Shown here: positions 58,673 through 64,000 of the stretch, piece by piece
Numbering within the stretch: the first letter of the stretch is position 1
How the letters are laid out: each line of letters begins with the position of its first letter
Source: Allacma fusca
Taxonomy: Eukaryota; Arthropoda; Collembola; Symphypleona; Sminthuridae
DNA length: 64,000 bases
Assembly (NCBI GenBank): GCA_947179485.1
Contig: OX359246.1
Coordinates: 33,542,001 to 33,606,000, forward strand
Reading direction: 5' to 3'
Position numbers and translations under genes: made by a program
Notes under the pieces: model-generated
Databases searched by the model: none
The model's input: only the letters and a program-made list of their open reading frames with translations
Told to the model about the DNA's origin: nothing

Positions 58673-58920
58673 TTACTATCACCAGTTCGCACTTTGTGTT
58701 TTACCCACCAGAACAAATAGGGATATGTTAACTAACACAGGGAACCAGGTAGAAGGACCTTCCATCTGGTCAAATTTAGGTGAAAGATCTGGAAGGTAAA
58801 AAATCGATAAAATCTTGGTAGAATGTCAAGTGGAAGGTCAAGTGGAAGGTCAAGTGGAAGGTCTAGTGGAAGGTGGAAAGTAATTTTGTGGCCGGGAAAG
58901 TAGAACTCAGCCCAATTTAA

Positions 58921-59873
58921 CTTTACTTAGAGCATATATGAAATTTGTTTAAAGCCTTCATTACCACAAACAGCATCTGCTTCATTGCATTCCTTCAAAA
59001 CTTAACCTGTCAAAAAATATTTGAAAAACGTAAACATAAATTGAAGTAAACCAGAAAACACAATCCTGCCTTTGTTCCCCATCTTTGACCACAGCTGTAT
59101 CAAAACTTTCAAGGCTAGCGGTGTGAAACAAATTTAAAAAAATCTAGAATGGATTTGATAATTGTACATACATAAATACATGATTGATCTCCAGTGTGTT
59201 ATCCCCAGAAGAGACAACAGTATTTCGTCTGTATAACTATGAAATGTATTGCGTAAAGACAGTTGTGCATTCCACGTCGTCACAATTTCTTCTCCTAATA
59301 AAGGCAAGTTACTGTAAGATAAAATTTCCTGACTTTAAGGGGTGCTTTCATAAATAATACTCACTGTACGAACATAAACTTATCTGTACAGTGAAACATT
59401 TTGCAGGAATTGGGCAAAGCTTACAATACAAAAGAAAATTTACTGAAATTCGAGCAACAAAAGTAAACTTTACTGCGGAAATACGAAGGATAAACAGGAA
59501 CTTTTCCCGGAAGTGTAGTGATGCTTCCTGCCTAGATGGCTAAGTGTGCAGTTGATTGTAAATTATGTTGAAATTTTGTAATGAAAATATTATTGAAAAA
59601 CGAACTCTTAGGAGAAATGATGAATGGTCATGATTGCACTATGTATGTCTTCAGTATGTACGCATCAGGAATGTGGTTCGTAAATCCAGAAATAAAGCAA
59701 GACAAAAACGAAGGGGTGAACTCATGAATGATGTCTGACAGTAACAGGTGAAAGAATTAAAACGCCAAGGGAGTAGTCCAACCCTTACTACCGATTTGTA
59801 CAAACAGTACGAAACCTGCCTTTCCAACTGCAAGCCTACATCGACACCTAGTGTTGAAAATCGTTTATGAGCA
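58921..59873 (+). repeat. Composite repeat, module K and truncated module A
   Basis: K 58921-59600, A 59600-59873, cut at GAGCAA by the next element. Confidence 0.65.
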
Positions 59874-61535
59874 AGGGACCATTCGTTTAATGCGTAACGC
59901 TAAGATATGCACATTGTACCCTAACACCCACATCAACCCCGGGGAACGCAACCGTAACGTCTGCATATATGACCCCTGTAACACAAGCTTAATTCATACA
60001 TTAAAATAATAAATTTTTACCGTATCGTATTCTTGAAATGATTCGTTCGTGCAAAAAAAACTTTTTTCATAAATATTGAAGTAATAGGACTTGCCATCCA
60101 CTCCTGAATATTAACTGTAACCTCAATATCCTCACCTTGAGTTGTCTATAATCTCGCCAGGTATGTTTCCGAATTTTCTAAAATTAATAGGACAGATGTA
60201 TATGACTATAAGGTACAGCCTGTCAGATTTGTATTGCCTTTACCCCAGAGGGGTCGATAATAGGTGAGACGGAGTTGTCCACAATTGGTGGTTTAACAAA
60301 ATGGTTTAACTTGCCCCACCAATTTCAGCCATTTCTGGATTATTTCTGACGGCAGTTTAGAAAAACGGAGCACCTCTTAAGTAATTAAATTTAATAGCAT
60401 TTTTGTTAGTGATAAAATTTAATTAATACAAATGACAAAAACACTACAACATAAATCTCCACATAAGGTACATTTTGCACATTTGTATTTTAAATGCCTG
60501 AATCTATAAACAGGGACCCCCGAATTGATTCCTTACATACTATACACGAAATTGATGTTTTAATCTTAATATAATAAGAAAATCACAGTTCCTCAAAAAA
60601 GAACCTCCAAGCCGATGATTATTTACACTTAAAAACATTAAGTGATTAAGTATACAAGTGAATAAAGTCTGATTGTGTGTTTGAATTTGTACGCAGTTTA
60701 AATTCAAATATACGACAGGTGGCATAAAGCTAATTCTCAATCAAGTGTATTTGTACTTTAAGAAATAACGGGTACACTGCATTGTTACGGTACAGATAAT
60801 TGTACCACCATCCACCCTTTCTAACTATTTGTAACACAACGGGTAACGCACCCCCACCCCAACTGCCGTTACGCAATAAATGAATGGCCCCTAAAGCACA
60901 GATTCAGTTGAGCCGAGACAATCGTAACTCCACTCATTTGTACGAGTGAGCGTTAGTGCTCTGTGTTTCCAACCGCAACTTCCATCTCTGTCACTACTCA
61001 CAGCACCGACATCAAAGGCACTAGGCTTTGAAGCCATTTCTCAAAGATGGTAGTGGAGTACATTCATTGCTGGATTAGTTTCGCTGTTCAAGGCTTATGC
61101 CTTTAGATGACTGATGTCCCTAATGTGTCCCCTGATGTCTTTAAGTACTAGCTGATTGTCTTTGGATACCGTATGTTTTTAGCCAATTATGCCTTTAGAC
61201 ATTATGAGACTATCTTTAGCTTTTATACGTTAAGAGATGTAAGGGCATAATAGTGTAAAGGGTACGCAAATAGCTTGAAGGGAAACTCAATGAACAATGA
61301 ATAATACCCGTAACCTTGCCCAGCTATGCAGGAACCTCGCCAGGGACTTATAATTTCAAGTAATTGCAATGTCTCTGACTTAAATGTTTTGTTATTATTG
61401 AAAGTTTTACCGAAATGTGGGGCAATAAAGGTTGGAATTCAATAAAATTTGTAGACTTGCTTCTATTACACTGCCGTTGTTGCATTCCTACTTTGAATTT
61501 CAGTTTCAATTTTATCTAGGATTTAAAAATTTTGG
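59874..61535 (+). repeat. Duplicated block, copy 2, beginning with a TIR element
   Basis: 59874-60896 has ends GGGACCATTCGTTTAATGCG and, reversed, GGGGCCATTCATTTATTGCG, matching 5519-6627. The similarity to copy 1 continues to 61535 without the 3.1-kb segment found at 7034-10165. The block interrupts module A. Confidence 0.6.
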
Positions 61536-62076
61536 CCGTAACAGTTACAAACAGACCTGAGCAACTGCTGGCAGGATTGAGCCCCATTGACGTCCCGAGA
61601 TGAAGGGAGGTGGTACGCCCCAGGCTATTTCTTAAATATGGGCTTTAGAGGCTCGGAATTGATGCAAACTTGTTCACTGGCATACTAGGAGCTTAAATTA
61701 ATTTTTTTAAACCGATCGGGTAACATGATACCAGGCCTGGTTTTGGCCGCTAAGGAATGCATTACTAGAGTTGTTGTATGCCGATTTGTACCAAATAAAA
61801 TGCTTTTGTGCTTACAATCAAATCCTGAATCTAATTTTGGTAACTAATGTTTCACCCCGGCATCCGAAGCGTGCATCATGATGCCCGGAAGGACCAATCG
61901 TTTAAAATTTGCCCCAAATCAATGTATTTTTTTATTTTCAAGCACGGTGTCTATATAAATAAGTTATTATTGAAGTGCCCATACGGCTCTACCCGGGTAG
62001 AACGTTCACCGGGCGTTGACAAAAACTATTTAAAAATGTTGTCCCCCCACTTTGTGGGACGTTCCGGAGTGCCTGA
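61536..62076. other. Intergenic, nothing firmly recognised
   Basis: GC-richer sequence with a 91-codon frame (61847-62122) that runs into a repeat and has no recognised motif. Confidence 0.3.
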
Positions 62077-62366
62077 TTATAGCCACAGTGACACTACATC
62101 AAATTCAAACATAGCTGGATGAAGGACCGGGGAAAGGATTAACCTTCAACTTCCTACCTATGATAACACCCGGTCGGAACAATTCCTGGTCACCTAAACT
62201 GATTTTAATTTGGAAGTTGTCTCCCACGTAAATAGGCTCCATAGAGTGAGACAAACAATTCAAATGATGTGAGCCACACACTTTTATGTATTTATGCTGT
62301 ACATTTAGCATTATATATCGAAAGATTTTAAGACACGCTCTGAATTGCTTTTGGGGATTGATGTAA
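62077..62366 (+). repeat. Dispersed repeat, pair of 16876-17194
   Basis: ATTATAGCCACAGTGACACT... with the same continuation as the other copy, including CCTGGTCACCTAAACT. Confidence 0.6.
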
Positions 62367-62389
62367 TATATTTTTTCTCCTTCTGAGGC

Positions 62390-64000
62390 TACTAGAAAAA
62401 CAAACTCCACATACATATTTCATAACTACACTTAACATTTTCAGCAAAACACAATCCGATTGCTTATCCACGAACATTGGCCAAGCTATAAATATACTTC
62501 ACACTAAATTCAAGTTCATACGCTTCTGGAAGGAAACATGTAGATATTATGTACGTCCATACAATGAAACTATAGGCACTGCAATCACACACTCCTCTAC
62601 TGTGATGGAACAGCAAGTATTTGTTGGGGATGGAAAAATCGATGGAAGTCAAATGCAATGTACATTTCAAGGTAGAAGAAGGTCGAAGAAACTCTTGAAG
62701 TAGGTTACTCGTTCTGGAGATTTTATTTTGTAGCCTGCTGACATTTAAGTTTTGACTGGTTTACATTTCGAAGCTCTGCAACACAACGCAATTACTTTAT
62801 CTTTGCGTAGGGGATGAGAACATTTAATGTCTGTATAAGCACTGAATATTGTGTTTGCAGCGGTTCAAAACAATCTTTTTTGTCCATCAGTTTACAACAG
62901 TGAACTTTATATACACAGGAAACTCCTGAGAGAGTACGATTATTATGAGCAAAGGAATGTAAAAATATCTGACAGTACATGGAGAATCCACCATGGTTTA
63001 CTGCTGTATAATTTGTATTTATTTCTGATGAGCATTTAATCATCCGAATATAAAGGGAGCACAATCCACCAATGAGAGGAAGTTCATATAATATAATAAT
63101 TATCTTTATTCAGGTTGATATTTTTAACCTACGCCCTTACAACCTTTAGATATGTTCTTCTTGCAATAGGCCTTTAATTATTAACCTTTTCCAACTGGAA
63201 ATCCATATGAAAGAAAATCACTGTAAACCACCAGCCGGGCACCAGCTCAGTCGTACCCACAATTTCTCCTTATAAAATTTATACCTGCATTCCGTGATAG
63301 TTCACATTGTATCGCACTTATTAGAAGGCATATGGTAATGCACATAAGCGTCCTACCTGCGATTTTTAGCAATCACAGATCACTTTTAATATTCCATAAA
63401 CTATAATACAATAAACTCTAGCTATAATTATTAAGGGATATCCTTATAAGAGATTTTTCGATATAAGAGATCGGGATTTGCAGTCCCGATTTCCATTTTA
63501 CACAATGCATAACACTATGCTTACAAGGGATAATGTTTAAGAGTTGTTAAGAGAATTGTGCATTCCAGGTCAATTTCTCCTAATCAAGGCAAGTTACTAT
63601 CAGCTTAACAATTACTATATTTAATGGGTGCTTTCATAAACAAAATTCACAGTACGTAATTGTATGTATGTATGTATCTGTCCAGCGAAGAATCTTACAG
63701 GAATTCGGCAACGTTTACAAAGAAAATTTACTTAACAACAAAAGAGAACTTTACTACCGGAAATGGGAAGGATTTTAAAACATGACTTTTTCCCGGAAAT
63801 TCAGTGATGATTCATGCCTAAGTGACTGATTATGCAATTGATTGTGAATGAGGTTGAATTTTTGTAATGAATATATTGCTGAAAATATAACTTGTAAAAG
63901 AAGCTCCGGCGCATAATGGAATGTCATGAGTTCCCTTTATCTACTGATATGTATGTATGTATGTGCATATTAGGAATTTGATGTAGAGATTTAGGAACTA
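62390..64000 (+). repeat. Composite repeat, modules I, J, K and start of A
   Basis: I (truncated) 62390-62550, J 62550-63410, Tigger-like remnant 63410-63540, K 63540-63900, A from 63900 to the window end. The unit continues outside the window. Confidence 0.7.

Larger units (their letters stand above)
55238..58912. mobile_element. Large composite element with GGCTGAGTT TIRs and GGAAGGTC arrays
   Basis: Left end GGCTGAGTT(CGAGTT)CTACTTTCCCGG, right end reverse complements to GGCTGAGTTCTACTTTCCCG. Exact 8-bp duplication CAATTTAA (55230-55237, 58913-58920). Subterminal arrays of CTTCCACC/GGAAGGTCAAGT units at 55280-55400 and 58750-58880. Inside are the shared GC-rich block (two head-to-tail copies, 55585-56900) and a nested PIF/Harbinger-like element (57289-58672). 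Same TIR as 18857-19218. Superfamily uncertain: the 8-bp duplication suits hAT, P or Merlin, while the GG start is not the usual hAT start. Confidence 0.88.

Noticed and set aside
62851..63039. 62-codon frame in module J
   Set aside because: Not kept in the copies at 41690 and 54812, where the reading frame shifts or stops.

Overview
This window looks like gene-poor, AT-rich intergenic DNA from a eukaryote, most likely an invertebrate animal. The evidence is spliced coding exons with GT/AG borders, a class A (rhodopsin-like) GPCR, pogo/Tigger, Tc1/mariner, PIF/Harbinger and hAT-type transposon remains, a LINE tail and a solo LTR, with no operons or long intact ORFs. A sponge or another early-branching or soft-bodied invertebrate would fit, but the sequence alone does not settle the phylum.

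Genes. Four loci are worth carrying forward: (1) a two-exon GPCR at 2357-3972 (+); (2) a small spliced membrane or secreted protein gene at 11653-13066 (+), with two interchangeable first exons (11653-11669 or 12186-12199), a hydrophobic exon at 12265-12346 and a hydrophobic last exon at 12947-13066; (3) a clean terminal exon at 43106-43237 (-) lying in one of the few single-copy stretches; (4) a weaker candidate exon at 15670-15876 (-). Almost every other open frame is a by-product of repeats.

Mobile elements. At least seven elements with terminal inverted repeats (TIRs) have exact 8-bp target-site duplications (TSDs) that can be read directly: 11082-11498, 13386-15094, 23669-24977, 31041-32146, 34818-35284, 36484-37414, 37890-39602, 44139-45372, and the large composite 55238-58912 (18857-19218 has an imperfect TSD; 50388-51845 has none). 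Most have hAT-like termini (CAGTG, CAGAG, TAGTG). They share a striking plan: each TIR family runs inward into its own array of very short tandem repeats built from the TIR sequence, mirrored at the two ends: GGGTAC, GGTCTGGTCC, ACTTGACC, CAGTCT, GTAGAGGTA, AAAATAC, GAACTGAACT, GGTAGGTT and GGAAGGTC. Other DNA transposons are two Tigger-like elements with TA duplications (27642-28312, 40760-41465), a Tc1/mariner-like element (32967-33719), a PIF/Harbinger-like element with TTA duplication (57289-58672) nested in the 55238-58912 composite, and a pogo transposase DNA-binding remnant (1633-1782).

Background. From about 16.5 kb to the end, most of the rest is a non-coding composite repeat whose modules (here lettered A to K) recur on the same strand in the same circular order: 20.3-25.5 kb, 25.5-32.5 kb, 39.7-50.4 kb, 52.1-59.9 kb and 62.4-64.0 kb. 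This looks like an old direct tandem duplication of a unit of roughly 8-10 kb, later expanded by transposons. Because the copies are paralogous, they give empty sites that confirm many insertions. A separate duplicated block links 5519-7033 plus 10166-10400 with 59874-61535.
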